A DNA stretch of 64,000 nucleotides, taken from contig JAUQXA010000058.1 in NCBI GenBank assembly GCA_030834895.1, forward strand, positions 1-64,000. Direction: 5' to 3'. The stretch comes from Anaerolineales bacterium. GTDB lineage: Bacteria; Chloroflexota; Anaerolineae; Anaerolineales; Villigracilaceae. The notes beneath the pieces were generated by a model that searched no databases, was not told the origin of the DNA, and saw only the letters and a program-made list of their open reading frames with translations. The translations under genes were made by a program, and so were the position numbers. Positions 1-7,146 of this stretch are shown here, in pieces; the stretch's first letter is position 1; every line of letters begins with the position of its first letter.

Positions 1-28
1 GCATATCTGTACAGAGGCAAAACACTAC

Positions 29-34
29 TATAAT
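29..34 (+). promoter_or_regulatory. Possible -10 element ahead of the aro operon
   Basis: The hexamer TATAAT is a perfect sigma-70 -10 match. The sequence about 17 nt upstream (positions 6-11) does not resemble TTGACA, so the assignment rests on the -10 alone. It would start transcription near position 41, just at the hairpin described next. The window edge prevents inspection of the upstream context. Confidence 0.35.
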
Positions 35-36
35 CT

Positions 37-103
37 GGGTATCCATGAGATTCTCCTGTTGGTGGTCGGGATACCCCAACTCTAATGAATCTCATGGTTT
101 TTT
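37..103 (+). promoter_or_regulatory. Hairpin plus U-tract (terminator or attenuator) upstream of aroE
   Basis: An 11-bp perfect inverted repeat (CCATGAGATTC at 43-53, GAATCTCATGG at 87-97) is followed by six T residues, the layout of an intrinsic terminator on the plus strand. A second perfect 8-bp pairing, GGGTATCC (37-44) with GGATACCC (69-76), overlaps the first and cannot form together with it, as in terminator/antiterminator pairs. An open frame from ATG 45 to TAG 123-125 crosses the region; its first residues are MRFSCWWSGY, with adjacent TGG codons at 60-65. No good ribosome binding site precedes this ATG. It may instead be a simple terminator of an upstream gene lying outside the window. 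Confidence 0.5.
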
Positions 104-158
104 GTCAATTTTCATCCCAAGGTAGCAACTTGGGTTAAATAGGTAAACAGGTTTGATG

Positions 159-1016
159 ATGAATTATCAACTTGGTCTAATTGGATTTCCGCTTGGACAC
201 AGCCTTTCTCCAAAGATTCATGCCGCCGCCCTCAACGCCTGTAACTTGCAGGGCGACTATTCCCTATTCCCCATTCTCCCCGAAGATAAGCAGGGATTGA
301 AGAACCTTCTCACTCGCATCCGCGCTGGCGAACTTCACGGACTCAATGTCACTATCCCGCACAAGCAAAACGTGATCGAATTCATGGACGAGCTCACGCC
401 AACAGCAAAAGCCATCGGTGCAGTGAACACAATTTATCTTCGAGATGACAAACTCATCGGCGACAACACCGATGCGGAGGGATTTTTATCCGACCTCACT
501 CGATTCCTCGCCCAAAGCCAATCGTCACTCGTAAATCGTAAATCTGCAATTGTTCTGGGTGCTGGTGGTTCGGCAAGGGCAGTAGTGTATGCCTTTCTCA
601 ACGACGGTTGGGACGTTACCATTTCTGCCCGCCGAATTGAACAAGCTGAGCAACTTGCCCAATCCTTCCCCAATTACCAATTACTATTTACCAGCTTTTC
701 AGACCTTCAACCTTCGACCCTTCGACATGCTCAGGGCAACGCCTTCGACTTGATCGTAAATACAACCCCGTTAGGCATGTCACCCAACATTGAAACTTCA
801 CCGCTGCCTGAAAATACTGTATTATCGAAAAGCACCTTCGTTTATGACTTGGTCTACAATCCACGCGAGACCAAACTTGTCCGCAACGCCCGCGCACAGG
901 GATGTTCCGCAACAACAGGACTTGGCATGTTGATCGAACAAGCCGCCCTCGCCTTTGAACTTTGGACGGGTCACAATCCGCCGCGTGATGTTTTGTGGAA
1001 CGCCACTGATAACTGA
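159..1016 (+). CDS. aroE: Shikimate dehydrogenase AroE
   Basis: Reduces 3-dehydroshikimate to shikimate with NADPH in the cytosolic shikimate pathway. Family motifs are all visible: GHSLSPKIH near the N-terminus (substrate binding), NVTIPHK with the catalytic Lys, GAVNTIY, GDNTDAEGF with the catalytic Asp, the nucleotide loop GAGGSARA, and NTTPLGM. Length (about 285 aa) is normal. Starts at TTG 153, ATG 156 and ATG 159 are possible; 159 has the best spacing from AGG at 149-151. Two short repeat-derived stretches lie in frame: CACTCGTAAATCGTAAATC at 526-544 and CCTTCGACATGCTCAGGG at 719-736, encoding small loop insertions. First gene of the aro operon. Confidence 0.95.
   Translation: MNYQLGLIGFPLGHSLSPKIHAAALNACNLQGDYSLFPILPEDKQGLKNLLTRIRAGELHGLNVTIPHKQNVIEFMDELTPTAKAIGAVNTIYLRDDKLIGDNTDAEGFLSDLTRFLAQSQSSLVNRKSAIVLGAGGSARAVVYAFLNDGWDVTISARRIEQAEQLAQSFPNYQLLFTSFSDLQPSTLRHAQGNAFDLIVNTTPLGMSPNIETSPLPENTVLSKSTFVYDLVYNPRETKLVRNARAQGCSATTGLGMLIEQAALAFELWTGHNPPRDVLWNATDN
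526..544 (+). repeat. Short CTCGTAA-type repeat inside aroE
   Basis: CACTCGTAAATCGTAAATC sits in frame in aroE, in the linker between the substrate-binding and NADP-binding domains. It resembles the AACTCGT runs in aroC (1845-1873) and at the end of the MFS gene (6294-6307), suggesting a shared low-complexity repeat family of this genome. Confidence 0.4.
719..736 (+). repeat. CTTCGACATGCTCAGG-type repeat inside aroE
   Basis: CCTTCGACATGCTCAGGG is in frame in aroE and encodes part of STLRHAQG between the FSDLQ and FDLIVNTTPLGM segments. Its reverse complement matches the TCCTGAGCG..GTCGAAGGA family seen at 49546-49565 and around 31649-31733. Confidence 0.6.
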
Positions 1017-1045
1017 CCACTGATTACTGAACATTGGAGACTGAA

Positions 1046-2218
1046 ATGCCCCTGCGCTTCCTCACCGCTGGAGAATCCCACGGACCATCGCTGACCGCCG
1101 TCCTCGATGGCATTCCCGCTGGACTTCCCCTCACGCCCGACATTATCAACAAGGAACTTGCCCGCCGCCAGCAGGGATACGGCTCAGGCGGACGGATGAA
1201 AATTGAAAAGGATACAGTACAAATCCTAGGTGGCGTCATGGCAGGGGAGACCACAGGCGCGCCGATTGCCTTGCTCGTTCAAAATGATGACCACGTGAAG
1301 TGGAAGGGCAAAACCATTGAGCCGATGACCGCGCCGCGTCCAGGTCATGCGGATTTGACGGGGGCAGTCAAGTACGGATACAAAGACTTGCGCCCCGCAT
1401 TGGAGCGTGCCTCTGCTCGCGAAACTACGATGCGCGTAGCCGCCGGGGCGGTGTGCAAGCATTTTCTCTCGCAGTTTGGGATTGTGGTCGGCGGATACGT
1501 TTCATCCATCGGCGAAGCCAGCGCCGATTTTGGCGACATGCCCTATGCGGAGCGTTTTACTCGCGCCGAAGAATCCGATGTAAGATGTCCTGTCGAATCG
1601 TCCGCACAAAAGATGCGGGATGAAATCGAAAAGACAATACATGGAAAGAACACTCTCGGTGGTGTGATCGAGATTGTCGCGCTGAACGTCCCCGTTGGAC
1701 TTGGGAGCTTTGTCCAATGGGATCGCCGGCTCGAAGCCAAACTGACTCACGCGATCATGTCCGTTCAAGCCATCAAAGGTGTGGAGATTGGCGATGCTTT
1801 TGAAAACGCAAAACGAATCGGAACCGAAGCCCACGATGCAATGCAACTCGTAACTCGTAACTCGGTAACTCGTACCTCAAACCGCGCTGGCGGCATCGAA
1901 GGCGGAATCTCCAACGGACAGCCCATCGTCATCCGCGCGGCAATGAAGCCGATTGCCACAACCCTGACTTCCCAGCAAACTGTTGACCTTGCCAGCGGAC
2001 AGAACGCTCCTACCAAATACGAACGCTCCGACTTTTGTCCCGTCCCCCGCGCCGTGCCGATTCTCGAAGCGATGGTCGCGTTTGTTCTGGCAGATGCCCT
2101 ACTTGAAAAACTCGGGGGTGACTCGCTCAACGAGATGGAGCCAAGGTTTGAAGCCTTGCGAAAAGCCACTCTCGAAGATTTGACGATGGACAACACTCAC
2201 CACATTTTTTGGGAATAA
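1046..2218 (+). CDS. aroC: Chorismate synthase AroC
   Basis: Converts 5-enolpyruvylshikimate-3-phosphate to chorismate using reduced FMN. The N-terminus MPLRFLTAGESHGPSL and the segments RRQQGYGSGGRM, GPRPGHADL-like APRPGHADL, SARETTMRVAAGAV and TNRAGG-like SNRAGGIEGGISNG are diagnostic. About 390 aa, full length. The frame is open from TTG 1034, but ATG 1046 gives the canonical N-terminus. Starts about 29 nt after aroE. A run of AACTCGT repeats at 1845-1873 encodes QLVTRNSVTRTS just before the conserved SNRAGG motif, in frame. Confidence 0.96.
   Translation: MPLRFLTAGESHGPSLTAVLDGIPAGLPLTPDIINKELARRQQGYGSGGRMKIEKDTVQILGGVMAGETTGAPIALLVQNDDHVKWKGKTIEPMTAPRPGHADLTGAVKYGYKDLRPALERASARETTMRVAAGAVCKHFLSQFGIVVGGYVSSIGEASADFGDMPYAERFTRAEESDVRCPVESSAQKMRDEIEKTIHGKNTLGGVIEIVALNVPVGLGSFVQWDRRLEAKLTHAIMSVQAIKGVEIGDAFENAKRIGTEAHDAMQLVTRNSVTRTSNRAGGIEGGISNGQPIVIRAAMKPIATTLTSQQTVDLASGQNAPTKYERSDFCPVPRAVPILEAMVAFVLADALLEKLGGDSLNEMEPRFEALRKATLEDLTMDNTHHIFWE
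1845..1873 (+). repeat. AACTCGT tandem run inside aroC
   Basis: Four near-perfect heptamers (AACTCGT at 1845, 1852 and 1867; AACTCGG at 1859) lie in frame in aroC. Two more adjacent copies occur at 6294-6307 at the end of the MFS gene. The run fills a loop that is variable in chorismate synthases. Confidence 0.6.
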
Positions 2219-2258
2219 GTTTGATATTTTCATCCTTCATCATTCATCCCTTATCTTT

Positions 2259-3797
2259 ATGAATCATATCTTCTTCTACGGTCCCTCAGGAACAGGCAAA
2301 TCCACAGTTGGCAAACAACTTGCAGGCAGCCTCAAACTGCCCTTTGTTGACCTTGACCGTGTCATTGAGGCAAACGCGGGCATGCCCATTTCGCAAATCA
2401 TGGAGACGCAGGGCGAACCTGTCTTTCGTGATTTGGAAACCATCGCGCTCAAACAAACTGTAGGTCACGCTTCCAGCGTGACGGACGCAGAATCAAAAGT
2501 CATTGCACTTGGCGGCGGCGCTTTGCTGCGGGATGAAAACCGAGCAATTGCCGAATCCAGCGGACAAATTCTTCTGCTGATGGCGGAACTGACCACCCTG
2601 CTGCATCGCCTGCACAACGACTCTAGCAAACGCCCCCTGCTGACTGGCGACTTGGGGACCAAACTTTCGGCGTTATTGGAAAAGCGCGAGTCGCATTACA
2701 ATTCCTTCCCTTTGCGGATTCATGTGGATAATAAAACCGTCGAACAAAATGTACATCAGGCGCAGGTGATACTGGGGCGTCATCACCTCTCCGCGATGGG
2801 AGAGTATGATGTTATCGTTGGGGATGTAGGTCACGTTTTGAGCGTAACAAACCTGCAAAACCTCATCATTGTCACCGACGAAAACGTGGCGAAATTTCAT
2901 CTCGAAAAAATTCAGTCCGCGTTGAATGCAAAGGCGGTGATTATCCCCGCTGGAGAGGAACACAAGACTCTCGAAACCATTTCGTTCCTGTGGAAGTCCT
3001 TCCTCGAAAACGGACTCGACCGCAAAAGCACAGTCATTGCCCTCGGCGGCGGCGTGACGGGTGACATGGCTGGCTTTGCGGCTGCAACTTACATGCGCGG
3101 AATCAATTGGATTGCTGTGCCGACAACCCTGCTTTCGATGGTGGATGCCTCAATTGGTGGCAAGACGGGTTTTGATTTGCCCGAAGGGAAGAATCTCATC
3201 GGTGCGTTTTACCCGCCGAAGTTGGTTCTGGCTAATCCAAGCCTTTTGCTCACTTTGAGCGAACGTGAACTGCGCTCTGGCATGGCGGAGGTGGTCAAGC
3301 ACGGAATCATTTCCGACCCTGATTTGTTTGCGATGTGCAATCGCGGCATGGATTGGGTGAAGGACAACCTCGAAGAAGTGGTCAAACGCGCGATTGCGGT
3401 GAAGATCAAAGTTATCGAGGAAGACCCGTATGAAAAGGGAATCCGTGCGGCGCTGAATTTGGGACACACGGTTGGTCATGCGGTGGAACTCGTCAGCAGG
3501 TTTGAACTGCGGCATGGCGAGGCGATTGCCATTGGGATGGCGGTTGAGGCGGCATACGCGGCTCGGGTCGGGCTGACAACTTCGGGCGTGGTCAAAGCGG
3601 TACAGGATTCGCTGTCAGCGTTGGACCTGCCCATCGCCATTCCAAAAGAAATGCCGCGTGGTGAAATCATCCGCGCGATGCGAGTGGACAAGAAGAAGAG
3701 CGCAAAGTCGATTCGCTTTGCGCTGCCTGTGGAGATTGGGAAAGCTGAGTTGCTGGACGTGACAGATTTGGAAGCGGTGCTTGACGATGGACGATAG
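2259..3797 (+). CDS. aroKB: Fused shikimate kinase / 3-dehydroquinate synthase
   Basis: One 512-residue polypeptide with two enzymes of the shikimate pathway. Residues 1 to about 170 are shikimate kinase: P-loop GPSGTGKS at 8-15, the DLD shikimate-binding motif near 32, and GGGALL. Residues about 180-512 are 3-dehydroquinate synthase (DAHP to 3-dehydroquinate, NAD and Zn dependent): PAGEEHKTL, ALGGGVTGDMAGFAAATY, PTTLLSMVDASIGGKTG, AEVVKHG, NLGHTVGHAVE and HGEAIAIGM, which include the metal-binding His residues. Two 19-nt palindromes (2464-2482, 2830-2848) are embedded in frame and encode VGHASSVT and VGHVLSVT. The stop codon lies at the edge of a downstream inverted repeat. Confidence 0.95.
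   Translation: MNHIFFYGPSGTGKSTVGKQLAGSLKLPFVDLDRVIEANAGMPISQIMETQGEPVFRDLETIALKQTVGHASSVTDAESKVIALGGGALLRDENRAIAESSGQILLLMAELTTLLHRLHNDSSKRPLLTGDLGTKLSALLEKRESHYNSFPLRIHVDNKTVEQNVHQAQVILGRHHLSAMGEYDVIVGDVGHVLSVTNLQNLIIVTDENVAKFHLEKIQSALNAKAVIIPAGEEHKTLETISFLWKSFLENGLDRKSTVIALGGGVTGDMAGFAAATYMRGINWIAVPTTLLSMVDASIGGKTGFDLPEGKNLIGAFYPPKLVLANPSLLLTLSERELRSGMAEVVKHGIISDPDLFAMCNRGMDWVKDNLEEVVKRAIAVKIKVIEEDPYEKGIRAALNLGHTVGHAVELVSRFELRHGEAIAIGMAVEAAYAARVGLTTSGVVKAVQDSLSALDLPIAIPKEMPRGEIIRAMRVDKKKSAKSIRFALPVEIGKAELLDVTDLEAVLDDGR
2464..2482 (+). repeat. 19-nt palindrome in the kinase half of aroKB
   Basis: GTCACGCTTCCAGCGTGAC is a perfect 8-bp inverted repeat with a 3-nt loop. Preceded by TGTAG, it encodes VGHASSVT in a loop just before the conserved IALGGGALL segment. 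A second copy lies at 2830-2848 in the same reading frame. Confidence 0.65.
2830..2848 (+). repeat. Second 19-nt palindrome in aroKB, at the domain junction
   Basis: GTCACGTTTTGAGCGTAAC, also preceded by TGTAG, matches the copy at 2464-2482 with a few substitutions. It encodes VGHVLSVT near the N-terminus of the dehydroquinate synthase half. Its 5' flank and reading frame are the same as in copy one. Confidence 0.6.
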
Positions 3798-3834
3798 ACC
3801 ATTGACCATCGTCAGTCGTCTGTGGTCAATGGTC
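3797..3834. repeat. Inverted repeat between aroKB and aroQ
   Basis: Perfect 12-bp arms GACCATTGACCA (3797-3808) and TGGTCAATGGTC (3823-3834) flank a 14-nt loop. The preceding GACGATGGACGATAG, which supplies the last codons and stop of aroKB, matches the repeat at 42804-42847, so both belong to one family. There is no U-tract, so it is not a classic terminator. Confidence 0.6.
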
Positions 3835-3847
3835 AAAGAGAGGAACA

Positions 3848-4282
3848 ATGAAAATCTTGCTTTTGCACGGACCAAACTTGAATTTGCTTGGCACACGTGA
3901 ACCAGAAGTCTACGGCTCGATGACGTTGGATGACATCAACAAGAAGATGATTGCCTTGGGTGCGGAATTGGGCGTGGAGGTGAAGTGCTTGCAGTCGAAC
4001 CACGAAGGCGCGTTGATCGATGCCCTGCACGATGCGCGGACTTGGGCGGCGGGCGTGGTGTTCAACCCTGGCGGATACACCCATACGTCGGTGGCTCTGC
4101 GCGACGCGATTTCGGCAATCGTGATTCCTGTCATCGAAGTGCATTTATCAAACGTATATGCCCGCGAGGAGTTTCGTCATAAGTCGCTGATGTCGGCGGT
4201 GTGCAAAGGCAAGGTGACAGGTTTTGGCTGGCGGTCTTACGAGTTGGGACTGCGCGGTCTCATTGATATAATTGGGGCGTGA
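3848..4282 (+). CDS. aroQ: Type II 3-dehydroquinate dehydratase
   Basis: Dehydrates 3-dehydroquinate to 3-dehydroshikimate. The 144-residue length and the motifs HGPNLNLLGTREPEVYG (catalytic Tyr22), FNPGGYTHTSVALRDA, and EVHLSNVYAREEFRHKS (His99, Arg110) are typical of the dodecameric type II enzyme. AGAGAGGAACA precedes the ATG. With aroE, aroC and aroKB it covers all shikimate steps except the first (DAHP synthase) and AroA (EPSP synthase), which are not in the window. Confidence 0.96.
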   Translation: MKILLLHGPNLNLLGTREPEVYGSMTLDDINKKMIALGAELGVEVKCLQSNHEGALIDALHDARTWAAGVVFNPGGYTHTSVALRDAISAIVIPVIEVHLSNVYAREEFRHKSLMSAVCKGKVTGFGWRSYELGLRGLIDIIGA

Positions 4283-5052
4283 ATACCCAAACCATTCCTA
4301 CAACTGAACCTTTCTTTTTTCCTGCCGGGCGGACAGGCGCTTTGCTGATTCATGGCTTCACTGGCACGCCCAAGGAAATGCGCTGGATGGGGGAGTACCT
4401 CAATCGGGAACTTGGCTTGACGTGCCTCGGCGTGCGTTTGGCTGGACACGCAACCCGTCCCAAAGATATGGTCCGCTCACGCTGGACAGATTGGACTGCC
4501 TCGGTGGAGGACGGCTACAACCTGTTGCGCGGCGCGACGGATGCCATCTATTTTGTGGGACTTTCAATGGGTGGAGCGCTGTCGTTGTTGATGTCCACGC
4601 GCTTGCAGGTGAAGGGCATTGTGACCATGTCTGCGCCGTATGAGATTCCAGCAAAACATCCTGCATGGCAGATTCGGCTGTACAGTTACTTCAGAACCTA
4701 TCTCCCGAAGAGCAAAGGTGAACCAGATGCGGGCTGGTTCGACAAGGAAGCCTTCAAGAGCCACATTTCGTATCCATTGAATCCGATTCGCTCGGCGGCG
4801 GAGTTGGAGGTTTTGTTGTCTAAGATGCGCGGGGCGCTGCCAAAGGTGAATGTGCCCGTGTGTATGATCCACTCGAAGGATGATGATTACATCCTGCCTG
4901 AAAACATGGAACGCATTTATGCAGGGTTGGTGAACGCTCCAGAAAAGGAAAAGCATTATATGTCGGGTTCGGGACATGTGGTCACTCGCGATGCGGCGCG
5001 CGAGCAGGTGTTTGAAATTGCGCGGAAGTTTATTAAAAGGGTGGAAGGATAG
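4279..5052 (+). CDS. Alpha/beta hydrolase, monoacylglycerol-lipase/carboxylesterase type
   Basis: A 257-residue soluble serine hydrolase. HGFTGTPKEMR (oxyanion region near residue 25), the nucleophile elbow GLSMGG with Ser96, an acid in SKDDDYILPENM (about Asp201-203) and GSGHVVTRD with His233 make a complete triad. The closest known type is the thermostable monoglyceride lipase/Est30 group; the natural substrate is inferred. It begins with GTG overlapping the aroQ stop (GTGA), so it is translationally coupled to the aro operon although its role in it is unclear. Confidence 0.85.
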   Translation: MNTQTIPTTEPFFFPAGRTGALLIHGFTGTPKEMRWMGEYLNRELGLTCLGVRLAGHATRPKDMVRSRWTDWTASVEDGYNLLRGATDAIYFVGLSMGGALSLLMSTRLQVKGIVTMSAPYEIPAKHPAWQIRLYSYFRTYLPKSKGEPDAGWFDKEAFKSHISYPLNPIRSAAELEVLLSKMRGALPKVNVPVCMIHSKDDDYILPENMERIYAGLVNAPEKEKHYMSGSGHVVTRDAAREQVFEIARKFIKRVEG

Positions 5053-5057
5053 ATTAT

Positions 5058-5168
5058 GTCGCTGCGAGGAATGAAGTAGCCTTCTGTATTATGAGGTTGC
5101 TTCGTCGGGTAAATCGCTCTCCTCGCAACACTTGCACCGCACTGCGTTTGTTGCAGTGCAGGCGTGAC
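5058..5168. repeat. Large palindromic repeat carrying 36-nt element copy A
   Basis: Imperfect inverted repeat: GTCGCTGCGAGGA at 5058-5070 pairs with TCCTCGCAA...TGAC at the right end, and GAAGTAGCC pairs with GGTTGCTTC. It resembles the widespread TCATTGCGAGG...GCAATCTC repeat type. Its right arm is split by the 36-nt element at 5129-5164. It lies between the lipase and MFS genes and runs to the MFS start codon. Confidence 0.65.
5129..5164 (+). repeat. 36-nt palindromic element, copy A
   Basis: Begins CACTTGCACCGCACTGCG, the same 18 nt as copy C, with a self-complementary second half. It splits the outer repeat between CTCGCAA and TGAC, with no visible target duplication. Unlike copies B and C it is not in the coding frame of a conserved protein; it ends 4 nt before the MFS start codon. 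Confidence 0.75.
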
Positions 5169-6302
5169 ATGAGTGAGGAAAAATTGAATCGAAATCTTTT
5201 GTTCATCGCGATTGCATTGATTCTTTGGGGGGTGGGCGAAGGGATGTTTTACAACTTCGTACCAATCCGTCTTGAAAACGAATTCCTGTTGAACAAGCAA
5301 CAGGTGGGATTCGCCCTCGGCGCGTTTGGGTTTTTCATGGCGATTACCCACATCCCAGGTGGACATCTTGCGGATCGGTTTGGCAGGCGCCCGCTGTTGA
5401 TCACTGCCTGGCTGCTGGGTGTGGTCTCCACGCTGATGATGGGGCTTGCTAAAAGCCTGCCGCTCTACCTTGTGGGTTTGTCCCTGTACGGTGTGACCGC
5501 GTTTGTGGCTTCGCCACTCAGCAGCTATGTCACCGCCGCACGCGGTAAATGGGAGGTTGGTACGGCGCTTTCGCTGACGACGGCAACATACAGTCTCGGC
5601 ATGGCGCTGGGTCCTGTCTCTGGCGGGTGGATAGCGGAAAACTATGGGATGAAATCAAGCTACCTGGTCGCTTTTGGAATTTTTGTGGTGTCCTCGCTTT
5701 TCATCGCCTTCATCAAGCCCCAGCCGCTCGATCATCACGATTCTGCCGCCCCGCCGCCCAGCTTGTGGAACAACCTGCGCTTTGTCAGTTTTGTGGCGGT
5801 CTTTGCCTTTGCCATGTTCGCCACCTATCTTCCCCAACCGTTGACGCCGAACTTCCTCAAAGGTGTGCGACAACTATCCCTCACAGAAACGGGTTGGATA
5901 TTTTCCGCGGGCGCGTTGGGGAATTCGTTGATCGCATTATTTCTCAGTCGCTCAAAGCCATGTCGCGGATTTTTGGCGGCACAGTTTTTTGTCGCGCTGT
6001 TTGCCCTGCTCATCTGGCAGGGAGCGGGAATGCCCATCTTCATGCTTGGCTATTTCCTCCTCGGCGGATTCCGCGCCGCGCGCCCGATGGCGATGGCGCA
6101 GGCTCGCGGACTTGTCCACACCTCGCAGATGGGATTGGCATACGGCACGATGGAAACTGTCAGTTCTGCGATTTTCATCATCGCCCCGCCAATTGCTGGC
6201 TTTATCTTCGAGCGTGACCCGTTCCTGATTTACCCGCTGGCGGCGGGTTTGATTGGCGTTTCGATCTTGATCAGCTACATCTTTTCACCGCGCAACTCGT
6301 AA
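5169..6302 (+). CDS. Major facilitator superfamily transporter
   Basis: A 377-residue, roughly 12-helix membrane protein. The loop-2 motif GHLADRFGRRPLL (the MFS G-x-L-a-D-r-x-G-r motif) follows the second helix, and hydrophobic segments run throughout. The substrate cannot be told. The frame is open from ATG 5091, but the first 26 codons are repeat sequence; ATG 5169 (MSEEKLNRN) or TTG 5184, which is preceded by GAGGAA, is the likely start. No good ribosome binding site precedes 5169, where the 36-nt element ends, so the insertion may have changed the native 5' region. The C-terminal codons lie in an AACTCGT repeat. Confidence 0.85.
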   Translation: MSEEKLNRNLLFIAIALILWGVGEGMFYNFVPIRLENEFLLNKQQVGFALGAFGFFMAITHIPGGHLADRFGRRPLLITAWLLGVVSTLMMGLAKSLPLYLVGLSLYGVTAFVASPLSSYVTAARGKWEVGTALSLTTATYSLGMALGPVSGGWIAENYGMKSSYLVAFGIFVVSSLFIAFIKPQPLDHHDSAAPPPSLWNNLRFVSFVAVFAFAMFATYLPQPLTPNFLKGVRQLSLTETGWIFSAGALGNSLIALFLSRSKPCRGFLAAQFFVALFALLIWQGAGMPIFMLGYFLLGGFRAARPMAMAQARGLVHTSQMGLAYGTMETVSSAIFIIAPPIAGFIFERDPFLIYPLAAGLIGVSILISYIFSPRNS

Positions 6303-6307
6303 CTCGT
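6294..6307 (+). repeat. AACTCGT doublet at the end of the MFS gene
   Basis: Two adjacent AACTCGT heptamers; the MFS stop codon lies within them. Same unit as the run inside aroC at 1845-1873. Confidence 0.5.
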
Positions 6308-6329
6308 ATCTTGTACCTCGGAGTCTCCC

Positions 6330-6965
6330 ATGCTTGAAATTGTCTCTTTTACCCTTGGACCTGTCTCGACCAATGCCTACCTCGTGGCCGACCCTGAAAC
6401 AAAAGAAGCCGCTGTCATCGATCCCGCTTGGGACGGACACATCATCCTCAAAGCGGAGCAGGAACGCGGCTGGCGGATCGGTCACCTCTGGTACACGCAC
6501 GCGCACTTCGACCACATCGGCGGCGCGGCTGCCATTGCTGACTCGCTGAATCCGCTGCCTTTGGTTGCCCTCCATCCCGATGACCATGTCCTATGGCGGG
6601 CTGGCGGCGGTGGAGCTGTCTTCGGCTTCGACATTGACCCAGGTCCCGAACCGACGATTGACTTCCAGCAGGGAATGAAGCTTCGACTTGGCTCGAACGA
6701 GTTTGAAGTCCGCCATACGCCAGGTCATACCAAGGGACTCTGTGTGTTGTACGTCGCCAGCGAGAAGGTTTGTTTTTGCGGTGATTTGATTTTCAACGGG
6801 AGCGTTGGTCGCACCGACCTGCCCGGCGGAGATTGGGATACGCTGGTGGAGAGTATCCGCACGCAGATATTCACCCTGCCCGATGAGACAAGGTTGCTTT
6901 CGGGTCATGGAACTGAAACGACTGTGGGCGAGGAGAAGAGGTACAACCCGTTTGTGAGAGGGTAA
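6330..6965 (+). CDS. Metallo-beta-lactamase-fold hydrolase, glyoxalase II-like
   Basis: A 211-residue cytosolic binuclear metal hydrolase. It shows the THAHFDHIGG motif (His57, His59, Asp61, His62), TPGHTKG, FCGDLIFNGSVGRTDLPGG and the final SGHGTETTVGEEKRYNPF. The RTDLPGG and GHGTETT features match the YcbL/glyoxalase-II-like subgroup that hydrolyses thioesters; the actual substrate is not established. It follows the MFS gene by 27 nt and ends the plus-strand block before the AT-rich island. Confidence 0.88.
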   Translation: MLEIVSFTLGPVSTNAYLVADPETKEAAVIDPAWDGHIILKAEQERGWRIGHLWYTHAHFDHIGGAAAIADSLNPLPLVALHPDDHVLWRAGGGGAVFGFDIDPGPEPTIDFQQGMKLRLGSNEFEVRHTPGHTKGLCVLYVASEKVCFCGDLIFNGSVGRTDLPGGDWDTLVESIRTQIFTLPDETRLLSGHGTETTVGEEKRYNPFVRG

Positions 6966-6971
6966 AAGTAA

Positions 6972-7124
6972 CCTGCAAGTTGTGGTTTGAGGCAAATCTT
7001 TGGCACAGGCATGACCAAAGCCATGCTCACCGCCTACGCGGGAATGGCGAGAAGATTGACTAATGATGGGTTGATTGGGTTGATTGATGAGTTGGAGTTG
7101 AAGCCGGAGGTGATGAGGTTTTGA
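6972..7124 (+). pseudogene. Orphan open tail at the left edge of the island
   Basis: A plus-strand frame without a clear start runs from 6972 to the TGA at 7122-7124 and ends RLTNDGLIGLIDELELKPEVMRF-like; the first internal ATG is at 7011, giving 37 aa. It looks like the C-terminal end of a protein, but I do not recognise the family. It lies directly next to the AT-rich island and may be a remnant of a gene disrupted there, or chance. Confidence 0.25.
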
Positions 7125-7146
7125 TCCAAAGGCTGTGGACAAAAAC

